From NCBI GenBank assembly GCA_043739325.1, contig JAYUFK010000304.1:1-26601 (forward strand): a stretch of 26,601 nucleotides of DNA. Reading direction: 5' to 3'. Below, piece after piece: positions 8,625 to 15,725 of this stretch (the first letter of the stretch is position 1; the number at the start of each line of letters is the position of its first letter). Source of the stretch: Roseiarcus sp043739325. Lineage in GTDB: Bacteria; Pseudomonadota; Alphaproteobacteria; Rhizobiales; Beijerinckiaceae. The notes under the pieces were generated by a model. That model was given only the letters and a program-made list of their open reading frames with translations. It was not told where the DNA came from and did not search any database. The translations under genes and the position numbers were made by a program.

Positions 8625-9398
8625 ATGATCCGGTTACGCTCGCTGATTTTCAACATCGCATTCTACGTCAATCTAATTGTCTTGATGATCGTGGGATTGC
8701 CGATGATCCTGCGCGGGCGTCAAGGCGTCTTCACAATGGCGCGGCTGTGGGGATCGACCTCGCTTTGGCTGCTCGACAAGATCTGCGGCCTGCGGGTTGA
8801 ATTTCGTGGCCTCGAAAACATTCCGCAAGGCGGCTACATCATCGCCGCCAAACATCAATCGATCCTGGAGACTTTCGCGCTGCTCAAGTACGCACCGGAT
8901 TTCGCCTACGTGCTGAAGCGCGAGCTGATTTTCGTGCCTGTTTTCGGACTCTATCTCATGGGCGCCCAGCAGATCGACATCAACCGTTCGCGAGGCCGCA
9001 GCGCCATGGCGCAGATCAGCAAGCGCGCGGGTGAAGTCATCGCGTCAGGTCGGCAAGTTTTCATTTTCCCCGAGGGAACGCGCCGCCCGCCCGGCGCCCC
9101 GCCGATGTACAAATATGGCGTGACGAACCTCTATGGCGACACCCGCGCCCCCTGCTTGCCGGTCGCGGTCAACACCGGGATTTATTGGGGTCGTCGCGGC
9201 TTCACGCGCCGGCCCGGCGTTGCGATTATCGAATACCTGCCCGTCATCGCTCCAGGACTGACAAAGGATGAGTTCGCCGCGAAGCTGCAAGCGAGGATCG
9301 AGACGGCGTGCGACCGGCTGATGGCCGAGGCGCTGGCCAAGGATCCGTCGCTCGCCGCGGTCTTGGCGAGGGCGGTTGCGACGCCCGCGGCGACGTAA
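8625..9398 (+). CDS. plsC: 1-acyl-sn-glycerol-3-phosphate acyltransferase
   Basis: Membrane enzyme of phospholipid synthesis that acylates lysophosphatidic acid to phosphatidic acid. The product is 257 aa with an N-terminal hydrophobic segment (about 8-28). The family blocks are present: block I as KHQSILETF (an HX4E rather than HX4D form), block III FPEGTRRPPGAPP, and the DINRSRGRSA segment. The ATG at 8625 is chosen; the TTG directly before it (8622) would add one residue. The gene continues the ftsEX direction after 37 bp and is probably cotranscribed with it. Confidence 0.9.
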   Translation: MIRLRSLIFNIAFYVNLIVLMIVGLPMILRGRQGVFTMARLWGSTSLWLLDKICGLRVEFRGLENIPQGGYIIAAKHQSILETFALLKYAPDFAYVLKRELIFVPVFGLYLMGAQQIDINRSRGRSAMAQISKRAGEVIASGRQVFIFPEGTRRPPGAPPMYKYGVTNLYGDTRAPCLPVAVNTGIYWGRRGFTRRPGVAIIEYLPVIAPGLTKDEFAAKLQARIETACDRLMAEALAKDPSLAAVLARAVATPAAT

Positions 9399-9425
9399 GA
9401 AGCAGCAAGCCGCTGCGTCAGGTGC

Positions 9426-9454
9426 TTGACCGGACACAAACTATGTTCTATGTT
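9426..9454 (+). promoter_or_regulatory. Predicted sigma70-type promoter of the SOS-box gene
   Basis: A -35 hexamer TTGACC (9426-9431) and a -10-like TATGTT (9449-9454) are separated by 17 bp. They match the consensus at 5 of 6 and 4 of 6 positions. Transcription would start near 9461, about 26 nt before the ATG at 9487. The LexA box lies across the -10 element, which is the expected layout for repression. Predicted by eye. Confidence 0.55.
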
Positions 9455-9459
9455 TGTTC
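9445..9459. promoter_or_regulatory. LexA (SOS) box, GTTC-N7-GTTC
   Basis: GTTC at 9445-9448 and GTTC at 9456-9459 are separated by exactly seven bases, which is the direct-repeat SOS box known from Rhodobacter, Caulobacter and rhizobia. The box overlaps the predicted -10 element and lies 27 bp upstream of the ATG of the small gene that follows. The motif alone could occur by chance in a window this size; the position is what supports it. Confidence 0.65.
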
Positions 9460-9486
9460 TCATCCAAGCCTGACAGGGTGAACAGC

Positions 9487-9960
9487 ATGCTTGCCTCGAA
9501 CGAACAAGTACCCCGCGACTTCAGCATCGCACCTGGCTGTGACGCCCCAGCGTTCACCATGCCTGAAGAATCAGCGCCTTGGCATTTGCGGGAGCCAGAA
9601 AGCGCGCCGCTTTCGATTTTGGCCGGCGAGGGACTTGGCCGGCGGTTTCGTCTCTGGCGCGGCGCTTCGGGGCGCCGTTTCATGTTTTCGGTCTACGCCA
9701 GCGAGGCCTGCCCGGCCTACGATCAGGCGGTCCTGGTCGGCGCGGCAGTCGAACCGGACGGCGCGCGGCGTATTCTCTTCATTGCCGACACCGGCGCATT
9801 TCCCGAGCCTGTACTCGACCGGGCTCGCCGAACTCTGGCAAAGGCCCGCGACAAGGTGGAATTCCATGTTCACTTGCTGGCGTTGTCGCCGCGAGAGCGC
9901 ATGGCGGTCATCGCCGATCTTGCCTCGCCGCCGGATTTCGCGCCTTCGCGCCGCAGTTGA
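9487..9960 (+). CDS. Small conserved-looking protein of unknown function, predicted SOS-regulated
   Basis: I do not recognise a characterised family. The 157 aa product has no signal peptide or membrane helix. The N-terminal ~40 residues look disordered and rich in Pro, Ala and Glu. A compact alpha/beta-looking core follows, starting at GRRFRLWRGASGRRFMFSVY and continuing through ECPAYDQAVLVGAAV-like strands, RRILFIADTGAFPEP and a final HVHLLALSPRERMAVIADL helix. Similar short rhizobial hypothetical proteins share the RGASGRR(F/Y) and HVHLLA...ER patterns (recollection, not a search). The ATG at 9487 is chosen because AGGG lies 9 bp upstream and the LexA-box promoter ends just before it; an upstream in-frame TTG (9454) falls inside the operator. 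The 3' end overlaps the convergent chaC frame by 91 bp. Confidence 0.75.
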   Translation: MLASNEQVPRDFSIAPGCDAPAFTMPEESAPWHLREPESAPLSILAGEGLGRRFRLWRGASGRRFMFSVYASEACPAYDQAVLVGAAVEPDGARRILFIADTGAFPEPVLDRARRTLAKARDKVEFHVHLLALSPRERMAVIADLASPPDFAPSRRS

Positions 9961-10481
9961 GCGGCCAGCCATTCCAGTTCGCGGTCATGGATGCCGATGG
10001 CCGCGAGATGCGCCTGCGTGTTGAGGACGTACTCCACATTGGCGCCGGCCTGACCATGAGAGCTGCGGACAAGTTCGAGAAGCCGGCTTCGCACCAGCCG
10101 CCCCGCATATTGCGCGTGGCTGCGGTCCGCGACGTAGGTTAAGGCGGCGGCGCTGTGGCCAGTCTCGAACTGCAGCCTCACCTTGCGCTCGAGATAGACT
10201 GCGGTGATCAACTCGCGCCGGCGCAGATAGTCACGTGTGGCCGGCCAATCGGCTGCCGCAACGCGAAACCCGACGCCGTGGCACGAGCCGCCGCGATCGA
10301 GGCCCAGCACCAGACCCGGTCGCTCCGCCGTGCCGCGATAGACATGCGAATAGACACAAAGATGACGGCTCCACCCATGCACATGCGCGCGCCGTTGCTC
10401 GATGAAGTCGAATCCGGGGCGCCACATCAGGGAGCCATAGCCGAAAACCCAGAAATCCTTGTCCCGGGCGGCCCGCGCCAT
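9870..10481 (-). CDS. chaC: ChaC-like gamma-glutamylcyclotransferase
   Basis: Cytosolic enzyme of the ChaC branch, which cleaves glutathione to 5-oxoproline and Cys-Gly. The product is 203 aa. The substrate-binding loop FGYGSLMWRPGF is at about residues 13-24, and a Glu in the YLRRRELITAVY segment occupies the region of the catalytic Glu. The start at 10481 is chosen because a strong GGGGGGA site precedes it, it lies 2 bp after the tyrA stop, and homology begins directly. The open frame continues upstream to 10712 but only inside tyrA. Chain-end residues beyond ~185 look poorly conserved and overlap the convergent gene. It is the last gene of the aromatic cluster; its link to tyrosine synthesis is unclear. 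Confidence 0.87.
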   Translation of the reverse strand: MARAARDKDFWVFGYGSLMWRPGFDFIEQRRAHVHGWSRHLCVYSHVYRGTAERPGLVLGLDRGGSCHGVGFRVAAADWPATRDYLRRRELITAVYLERKVRLQFETGHSAAALTYVADRSHAQYAGRLVRSRLLELVRSSHGQAGANVEYVLNTQAHLAAIGIHDRELEWLAAQLRREGAKSGGEARSAMTAMRSRGDNASK

Positions 10482-10483
10482 GG

Positions 10484-11431
10484 CTATCCCCCCGGCGTCG
10501 CGTCTTCGCGAGCGCGTCCAAAGTCCGGCGCCGCCGTCTCCTGGCCAAGCGCGACAATTCCCATGCGGATCGCGCGGGTGCGGGTGAAGAGATCGAACAA
10601 CCCGTCGCCATCGCCGCGCCGGATCATCCGTTGGAGGGCCGAAAGGTCCTCGTTGAAGCGCCCGAGCATCTCCAACACGGCATCCTTGTTGTGCAGGAAT
10701 ACGTCCCGCCACATCGTCGGATCCGACGCGGCGATGCGAGTGAAATCGCGAAACCCACCGGCGGAGAACTTGATGACTTCGGCCCGCAACGTCTCCTCAA
10801 GATCGGCGGCGGTGCCGACGATATTGTAGGCGATGAGATGCGGCAGATGACTGGTGATCGCCAGCACCAGATCGTGATGCGCAGCCGTCATTGTCTCGAC
10901 GTCGGACCCCAGCGCCCGCCAGAACGCGCAAACGCGCTCCACCGCACCAGGATCGGCGCCTTCGGGCGGTGTGATAATGCACCAGCGATGCAGGAAAAGG
11001 CTGGCGAATCCGGCGTCCGGTCCCGACTGCTCCGTGCCAGCGACGGGATGCGCGGGAACAAGGTGCATGCCGGCGGGAATATGCGGTGCGATTGCCGCCT
11101 CGACCGCCGCCTTGACCGAGCCGACATCAGAAACAATAGCGCCGGGCTTCAGATGCGGCGATACGCGCTTCGCCAGTTCGCCATTGGCGCCAACCGGCAC
11201 GCAGAAGATTACCAGGTCAGCGCCGCGAACCGCCTCTTCCGGGGTCGCCGCAATTTCGTCGGCAAGCTTGAGTTCGCGCACCCTCTCAAGCACGCTTTCC
11301 CGCGCGTCGGAGGCGATGATCGTCCTCGCGACATTGCGGCGGCGCACGGCGCGCGCGATCGACGACCCGATCAGGCCGAGACCGATGATCGCCAGCCGAT
11401 TGAAAAGCGGCGCAACAAGCGGCGCACTCAT
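10484..11431 (-). CDS. tyrA: Prephenate/arogenate dehydrogenase
   Basis: Oxidative decarboxylation step of tyrosine synthesis: prephenate to 4-hydroxyphenylpyruvate or arogenate to tyrosine. The 315 aa product opens with a Rossmann dinucleotide motif, GLGLIGSSIARA (about 17-28). The conserved VPAHPVAGTEQSG segment holds the catalytic His region, and a helical C-terminal domain follows. There is no chorismate mutase or ACT domain, so it is monofunctional. The start at 11431 lies 4 bp after the hisC stop; an in-frame ATG at 11452 would add seven residues and overlap hisC, and neither has a clear ribosome-binding site. Whether NAD or NADP, and prephenate or arogenate, is used cannot be read from the sequence. 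Confidence 0.9.
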   Translation of the reverse strand: MSAPLVAPLFNRLAIIGLGLIGSSIARAVRRRNVARTIIASDARESVLERVRELKLADEIAATPEEAVRGADLVIFCVPVGANGELAKRVSPHLKPGAIVSDVGSVKAAVEAAIAPHIPAGMHLVPAHPVAGTEQSGPDAGFASLFLHRWCIITPPEGADPGAVERVCAFWRALGSDVETMTAAHHDLVLAITSHLPHLIAYNIVGTAADLEETLRAEVIKFSAGGFRDFTRIAASDPTMWRDVFLHNKDAVLEMLGRFNEDLSALQRMIRRGDGDGLFDLFTRTRAIRMGIVALGQETAAPDFGRAREDATPGG

Positions 11432-11435
11432 TCCA

Positions 11436-12554
11436 TCAGGCACGGCTGGCATTCCGCATGAAGTTGGTCAATTCCGCAACGACGCCTTCATTGGCTTCGT
11501 CCGGGCCGATGGTCAAGCGCAGGCAATTCGGCAAGCCATAGGCCGAAACCGCGCGCAGGACGTAACCGCGCTGCGAAAGGAAGTGGTCAGCGTCCTTGGC
11601 GCTGCGGCCAGCTTCGGCCGGGAAATGCAGAAGGAGAAAATTCCCGGCGCTCGGCGTGACGCGAAGCCCGAGCGCCAAAATCTCCTGGGTCAGTCTCGGC
11701 AGCCAGCGCTCGTTGTGCGCGACAGCTTTCTCAATATGCGCGGTATCGGCAAGCGCCGCGACGCCAGCCTGAATCGCCGCGTCGTTGACATTGAACGGGC
11801 CGCGGATGCGGTTGAGCGCGTCGATGACGTGCCCGGGGCCATACGCCCAACCCAGGCGCACGCTGGCGAGTCCATAGATTTTCGAAAACGTGCGGGTCAT
11901 CACGACATTGTCCGATGTCGCGACAAGTTCGATGCCCGACGCGTAGTCGTTGCGCGTCACGTATTCGGCATAGGCGGCGTCAAGCACGAGAAGAACATGC
12001 GGCGGCAGACCCGCATGCAGGCGCTTTACTTCCGCATAGCTCAGATACGTCCCCGTCGGGTTATTGGGATTGGCGAGGAACACGACCTTTGTTCGCGCGG
12101 TTACGCAGCGCAGCAGCGCATCGACATTTGCGATAAAGTCGACTTCCCCAGCAACGACAGGCGTGGCGCCGGCGGCCCGTATGACGATGGGATATTCGAG
12201 GAAGCCGTACTGGCTGTAAATGCCTTCGTCGCCTGCTTCGAGATAGGCCTCAGCGATGAGGTGCAGAATATCGTCGGAGCCGTTGCCGCAGATGATCTGC
12301 ACGGGATCGAGCCCATAACGCCGCCCGATCGCCTCACGCAGCCGCGTCGCCGACCCGTCCGGATAGAGCGCGAGCGAAGCGGCGGCGGCGTGAAACGCCT
12401 CGACCGCCTTCGGTGAAGCGCCGAACGGCGATTCATTCGACGAGAGCTTGTAAACCCTTGCGAGGCCGCTCGCCCCGCTCTTGCCCGGCACATAGGCCTC
12501 GATCTCCAGCACGGCCGCGCGGGCTTGCGGGCGTATCGGCTTCGTCGCGGACAT
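11436..12554 (-). CDS. hisC: Histidinol-phosphate/aromatic aminotransferase
   Basis: PLP-dependent class I/II aminotransferase of the HisC family, 372 aa. Motifs seen: SSNESPFGASPKAVEAF near the N-terminus, CGNGSDDILHLI, NPNNPTGTYLS, the DAAYAEY strand and the PLP lysine in FSKIYGLASVRLGW. HisC converts imidazole-acetol phosphate to histidinol phosphate. Since it lies between a chorismate mutase and tyrA, this copy may mainly transaminate prephenate or 4-hydroxyphenylpyruvate, as known for some HisC enzymes; that is inference. The ATG at 12554 follows GGAGAAAA at suitable spacing. It begins 25 bp after the chorismate mutase stop. The genome may have another hisC in a his operon. Confidence 0.9.
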   Translation of the reverse strand: MSATKPIRPQARAAVLEIEAYVPGKSGASGLARVYKLSSNESPFGASPKAVEAFHAAAASLALYPDGSATRLREAIGRRYGLDPVQIICGNGSDDILHLIAEAYLEAGDEGIYSQYGFLEYPIVIRAAGATPVVAGEVDFIANVDALLRCVTARTKVVFLANPNNPTGTYLSYAEVKRLHAGLPPHVLLVLDAAYAEYVTRNDYASGIELVATSDNVVMTRTFSKIYGLASVRLGWAYGPGHVIDALNRIRGPFNVNDAAIQAGVAALADTAHIEKAVAHNERWLPRLTQEILALGLRVTPSAGNFLLLHFPAEAGRSAKDADHFLSQRGYVLRAVSAYGLPNCLRLTIGPDEANEGVVAELTNFMRNASRA

Positions 12555-12579
12555 AGCGGTATTTTCTCCGGTTGTACTT

Positions 12580-13422
12580 TCAGCCCTGTCGCGCCGGCGC
12601 CTCGAAGCGCGCCGCATGGGCGCCGACTTCGGCAATCCTGAGGTCGCGAGCGCCCGCCTTATGCAACGCATCGGCGAGAATGTCGACTTGCAGACCTCCC
12701 GGCCGGGCGATCAGCAACGACAGACCTGCGCCATCCGCCGCATTGCCGATGATCTGTCCACCAAGAGCGCTGACCGCTTCCGGATACGCGCCGCGCCAGC
12801 GATCGAGACTGACCGCCTCGATGACGACATCGCGCGCCGCGCCTTCGCTGAGCGGATTGGCGATGACAAACACCGGCATGCCGGCGGGATGATCGGGCCG
12901 CTCGACAAATGGCAGGCGCGCGATGATCTTTGGCGCGCCCGCGGGCGCCAAAAGCATCCACCACGCCGCCGCCCCCGCGCCGCCGTCGATGGCGAATATG
13001 CCAAGATCGCCCGTGCCGCGCGCCACCGCGGCAATGACTCCGGCGGCGCTGTGATGAGGCACACACGGTACGGTGAAACCGAAGTGAAAGCGGGCGGAAT
13101 CGCGCATCGGCGCTTCACCGCGCGACAGGTCGACATGGACCGAGTAATTTGCCTGAACGTAGGTGAAGGTCGAAATGATGATGCGCCAAATGCCTTCGAC
13201 CGTATCGAGCGGCAGTAGGCCCTTGTGGCGCTCGGCCAGCGCCCGCATCATCGCAGCTTCGCGCGCCGGGCGGAAGGCAGAACCGCCGCCCTGGCGCGCC
13301 TTGACTGCCATCAGTTCATCGATGATGCGCCCGCGCTCCATCAGCAGCGCATGCATCGAGGCGTCGATCCGGTCGATCTCGACCCGAAGCCGGGCGAGTG
13401 TTTGGGGGGCGGGTTCAGACAA
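12580..13422 (-). CDS. Chorismate mutase fused to a degenerate prephenate-dehydratase-like domain
   Basis: Residues about 5-95 form an AroQ-type all-helical chorismate mutase: LRVEIDRIDASMHALLMERG, then a Lys at AVKARQ and FRPAREAAMMRAL supply the expected active-site Arg, Lys and Glu positions. It converts chorismate to prephenate. The rest (about 105-280) resembles the periplasmic-binding-like fold of prephenate dehydratase: GFTVPCVPHHSAAGVIAAV and ARGTGDLGIFAID parallel the dehydratase strands. The catalytic TRF motif is replaced by GMPVFVIAN. The last ~60 residues (LSLLIARPGG...LADALHKAGARDLRIAEVG) look ACT-like. The protein is therefore probably a mutase with a regulatory or structural C-terminal part. 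Length is 280 aa; the start is the ATG at 13422. It is first in the unit with hisC, tyrA and chaC. Confidence 0.85.
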   Translation of the reverse strand: MSEPAPQTLARLRVEIDRIDASMHALLMERGRIIDELMAVKARQGGGSAFRPAREAAMMRALAERHKGLLPLDTVEGIWRIIISTFTYVQANYSVHVDLSRGEAPMRDSARFHFGFTVPCVPHHSAAGVIAAVARGTGDLGIFAIDGGAGAAAWWMLLAPAGAPKIIARLPFVERPDHPAGMPVFVIANPLSEGAARDVVIEAVSLDRWRGAYPEAVSALGGQIIGNAADGAGLSLLIARPGGLQVDILADALHKAGARDLRIAEVGAHAARFEAPARQG

Positions 13423-13480
13423 GGCGGGGTCTCACACGGGGCGGCAGGCTATCTCACTTGCTGCGCTCCGAACCCACTCG

Positions 13481-13592
13481 CGTCATAGCCGGGCTTGTCC
13501 CAGCCAATCCACGTCTTGTCGTCCGCGCGCAATCGGCCGGTCTTCAGAGCCGTCTAACCGCGTGGATGGCCGGGACAAGCCCGGCCGTGACG
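13481..13592. repeat. Large palindromic intergenic element between rho and the chorismate mutase gene
   Basis: Two ~33-bp arms (13481-13513 and 13561-13592) are inverted copies of each other with only a few mismatches and one single-base gap. Both include CCGGGCTTGTCCC and ATCCACG in inverted orientation. A 47-bp loop separates them. As RNA it would fold into a long hairpin. Highly similar GGGCTTGTCCCGGCC palindromes are scattered in many rhizobial genomes as short dispersed repeats (from memory). It may mark the end of the rho transcript. There is no T-run. Confidence 0.7.
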
Positions 13593-13623
13593 GAAAGCGG
13601 CGCCAATCGCCGACCTTGGAACA

Positions 13624-14889
13624 CTACGTATTCATCGACTCGAAGAAGCCGGCATTCGACTTGGTTTCGCGCAGCTTGCCCAGCAGGAACTCGATCGCGT
13701 CGACCGTGCCCATCGGATTGAGGATGCGGCGCAGCACATACATCTTCTTGAGGATGTCGGCGGGAACCAGCAGCTCTTCCTTGCGGGTGCCCGAACGCGT
13801 GATGTCCATCGACGGGAAGGTGCGCTTGTCCGCGACCTTGCGGTCGAGAATGATTTCCGAGTTGCCGGTGCCCTTGAATTCTTCGAAAATCACCTCGTCC
13901 ATGCGCGATCCCGTGTCGATCAGCGCCGTGGCGATGATGGTCAGCGAGCCGCCTTCCTCGATATTGCGGGCGGCGCCGAAGAAGCGCTTGGGCCGCTGCA
14001 ACGCGTTGGCGTCGACGCCGCCGGTCAACACCTTGCCCGACGACGGCACAACCGTGTTGTAGGCGCGCCCGAGGCGTGTGATCGAATCGAGCAGGATGAC
14101 GACGTCGCGGCCGTGTTCGACAAGCCGTTTGGCTTTCTCGATCACCATTTCCGCAACCTGAACGTGGCGCACCGCAGGCTCATCGAAGGTCGAGGATACG
14201 ACCTCGCCTTTGACCGAGCGCTGCATGTCCGTCACTTCCTCGGGACGCTCGTCGATCAGCAGCACGATCAAATAGCATTCGGGATGGTTGGCCGTCACCG
14301 ACTGCGCGATATTCTGCAGCAACACCGTCTTGCCGGTGCGCGGCGGCGCGACGATCAGCGCGCGTTGGCCCATGCCGATCGGCGAGACGATATCGATGAC
14401 GCGCGAGGAAAGATCCTTGCGCGTCGGATCGTCGATTTCGAGCCGCAGGCGACGATCCGGATACAGCGGCGTCAGATTGTCGAAATGCACCTTGTGCCGG
14501 GTCTTTTCCGGGTCCTCGAAATTGATCAGGTTGACCTTCAGCAGCGCAAAATAGCGCTCGCCTTCCTTCGGGCTGCGGATGACGCCCTCGACGGTGTCGC
14601 CGGTGCGCAGGCTAAGCCGGCGGATTTGCGAGGGCGAGACGTAGATGTCGTCCGGGCCGGGCAGGTAATTGGCGTCGGCGGAACGCAAGAAAGCGAAACC
14701 GTCCTGCAGGATTTCGACGACGCCTTCGCCGATAATCTCGACGTCCATGCTCGCCAATTGCTTGAGGATGGCGAACATCAATTCCTGCTTGCGCATAATC
14801 GAGGCGCCTTCAACCTCGTTTTCTTCCGCGAAAGCCAGCAATTCGGTCGGTGATTTTTGTTTTAGGTCTTTTAGTTTGATTTCCCGCAT
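13624..14889 (-). CDS. rho: Transcription termination factor Rho
   Basis: Hexameric RNA helicase that ends transcription of untranslated RNA. The 421 aa product is the normal compact length without the long N-terminal insert seen in some actinobacteria. The N-terminal helical domain (MREIKLKDLKQKSPTELLAF) is followed by the RNA-binding OB fold (DGFAFLRSADANYLPGPDDIYVS). The ATPase domain has Walker A APPRTGKTVLL and Walker B DVVILLDSITRLGRAYN; the Q-loop region is VDANALQRPKRFFGAARN. The start at 14889 is chosen over the upstream frame at 14934 because it matches the family N-terminus and AAGGA precedes it. The 233-bp leader upstream is a candidate for the autoregulation known for rho in other bacteria. 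Confidence 0.97.
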   Translation of the reverse strand: MREIKLKDLKQKSPTELLAFAEENEVEGASIMRKQELMFAILKQLASMDVEIIGEGVVEILQDGFAFLRSADANYLPGPDDIYVSPSQIRRLSLRTGDTVEGVIRSPKEGERYFALLKVNLINFEDPEKTRHKVHFDNLTPLYPDRRLRLEIDDPTRKDLSSRVIDIVSPIGMGQRALIVAPPRTGKTVLLQNIAQSVTANHPECYLIVLLIDERPEEVTDMQRSVKGEVVSSTFDEPAVRHVQVAEMVIEKAKRLVEHGRDVVILLDSITRLGRAYNTVVPSSGKVLTGGVDANALQRPKRFFGAARNIEEGGSLTIIATALIDTGSRMDEVIFEEFKGTGNSEIILDRKVADKRTFPSMDITRSGTRKEELLVPADILKKMYVLRRILNPMGTVDAIEFLLGKLRETKSNAGFFESMNT

Positions 14890-15122
14890 CAGGGGTCCTT
14901 GGCGAAGAGATCGCGCAGTCGCGCGACAAAACAAATGGGGAGAACGGGATAAGGCGGATACTCGTTTTACAGAGCCGCTGCTTCAATGGACCGGTTGGTT
15001 GGCGGAAAAGATCCGCTGGTCTGCAAAGCGCCCGCGAGAGGTGAGGCGCGCAACATAGTCGGCTTCGCCGCAACATTCAATGCCAAATCGCTCGGCTTGT
15101 CCGTAAGCCCGCAGTTGGCCTC
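14890..15122. other. rho leader region without a gene
   Basis: No convincing coding frame is seen between the hemJ stop and the rho start. The stretch would be the 5' leader of rho or the 3' end of a hemJ-rho transcript. I saw no strong T-run terminator. rho leaders in other bacteria carry Rho-dependent attenuators, so a similar role is possible, but no motif here proves it. Confidence 0.4.
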
Positions 15123-15548
15123 CTAGAACGGTTTGACGACGACAAGGATAACGATCAGCGCCATCAGCACGGTTGGAACCTCATTGAGAAATCGGTAGGC
15201 GCGCGCTGACTTCATATTTTGATCGCCAGCAAATTTTCTGACAGCGCCTGCGAGATAGCCATGCAGCGCCGACATCGCCAGGACAAGCATCAGTTTGGCG
15301 TGCAGCCACGGCGCCAGGAAGAATCCTTCGTGCCAGGCGAGGTACAATCCTGTGAGCCAGACGGCGATCATCGCCGGCGTCATGATGATCTTGAGCAGCC
15401 GGCGCTCCATTGTCTTGAACGTCTCGGACTGGACCGAACCGGCCGGCGCATCGACGTGATAGACGAACAAGCGCGGGAGATAAAACATGCCCGCCATCCA
15501 GGCGATGACCGACATGATATGCAAAGCCTTGATCCAGAGATCCAACAT
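15123..15548 (-). CDS. hemJ: Protoporphyrinogen IX oxidase HemJ
   Basis: Membrane heme-synthesis enzyme that oxidises protoporphyrinogen IX, replacing HemG/HemY in most alphaproteobacteria. The 141 aa product has about four membrane helices: about 5-22 including ALHIMSVIAWMAGMFYLPR, about 55-75 (IMTPAMIAVWLTGLYLAW), about 84-105 (KLMLVLAMSALHGYL) and the C-terminal VLMALIVILVVV. The conserved His of ALHIMS and Lys of LHAKLML match the residues known to be essential in HemJ. The start at 15548 gives the standard MLDLWIKALH opening and has GCGGGAA upstream. The frame stays open to 15662 but that part is the putative origin. rho lies downstream in the same direction. Confidence 0.93.
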   Translation of the reverse strand: MLDLWIKALHIMSVIAWMAGMFYLPRLFVYHVDAPAGSVQSETFKTMERRLLKIIMTPAMIAVWLTGLYLAWHEGFFLAPWLHAKLMLVLAMSALHGYLAGAVRKFAGDQNMKSARAYRFLNEVPTVLMALIVILVVVKPF

Positions 15549-15585
15549 GTCCGCTATTCCCGCACTCGGCCGATTGAAGCGCCTC

Positions 15586-15627
15586 TTAATAAAACAATTA
15601 AGAAAAGTCTTCTGTTTTTCTTTCTTT
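15586..15627. other. AT-rich stretch, candidate DNA-unwinding element
   Basis: Counting gives 34 A/T in 42 bases (81 %), which is exceptional in this GC-rich window. It starts with two TTAA tetramers eight bases apart, then an A-rich and a T/C-rich run. An AT-rich element beside DnaA boxes is what an origin needs for strand opening. It also lies directly upstream of hemJ, so it may carry promoter elements. Confidence 0.5.
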
Positions 15628-15715
15628 GCCTGCCGGTTGGGGAGAAAACCCGCTGTCCCCAAGCTGGGGCCGTTTACGGAGTGTTAGGGTTGTCGTTTGA
15701 AGCCGCGATCGCGAC

Positions 15716-15724
15716 TGTGGACAT
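15716..15724 (-). promoter_or_regulatory. DnaA-box-like 9-mer
   Basis: The minus strand reads ATGTCCACA, matching TTATCCACA at 7 of 9 positions, including the full TCCACA core. It ends one base before the CtrA-type site. Confidence 0.45.
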
Positions 15725-15725
15725 G

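Noticed and set aside
9402..9416. Terminator after plsC
   Set aside because: GCAGC/GCTGC gives only a five-pair stem and no T-run follows.
15586..15601. Second CtrA site in the origin
   Set aside because: The two TTAA tetramers are eight bases apart, not seven, so the pair does not fit the CtrA pattern; it is counted only as part of the AT-rich element.
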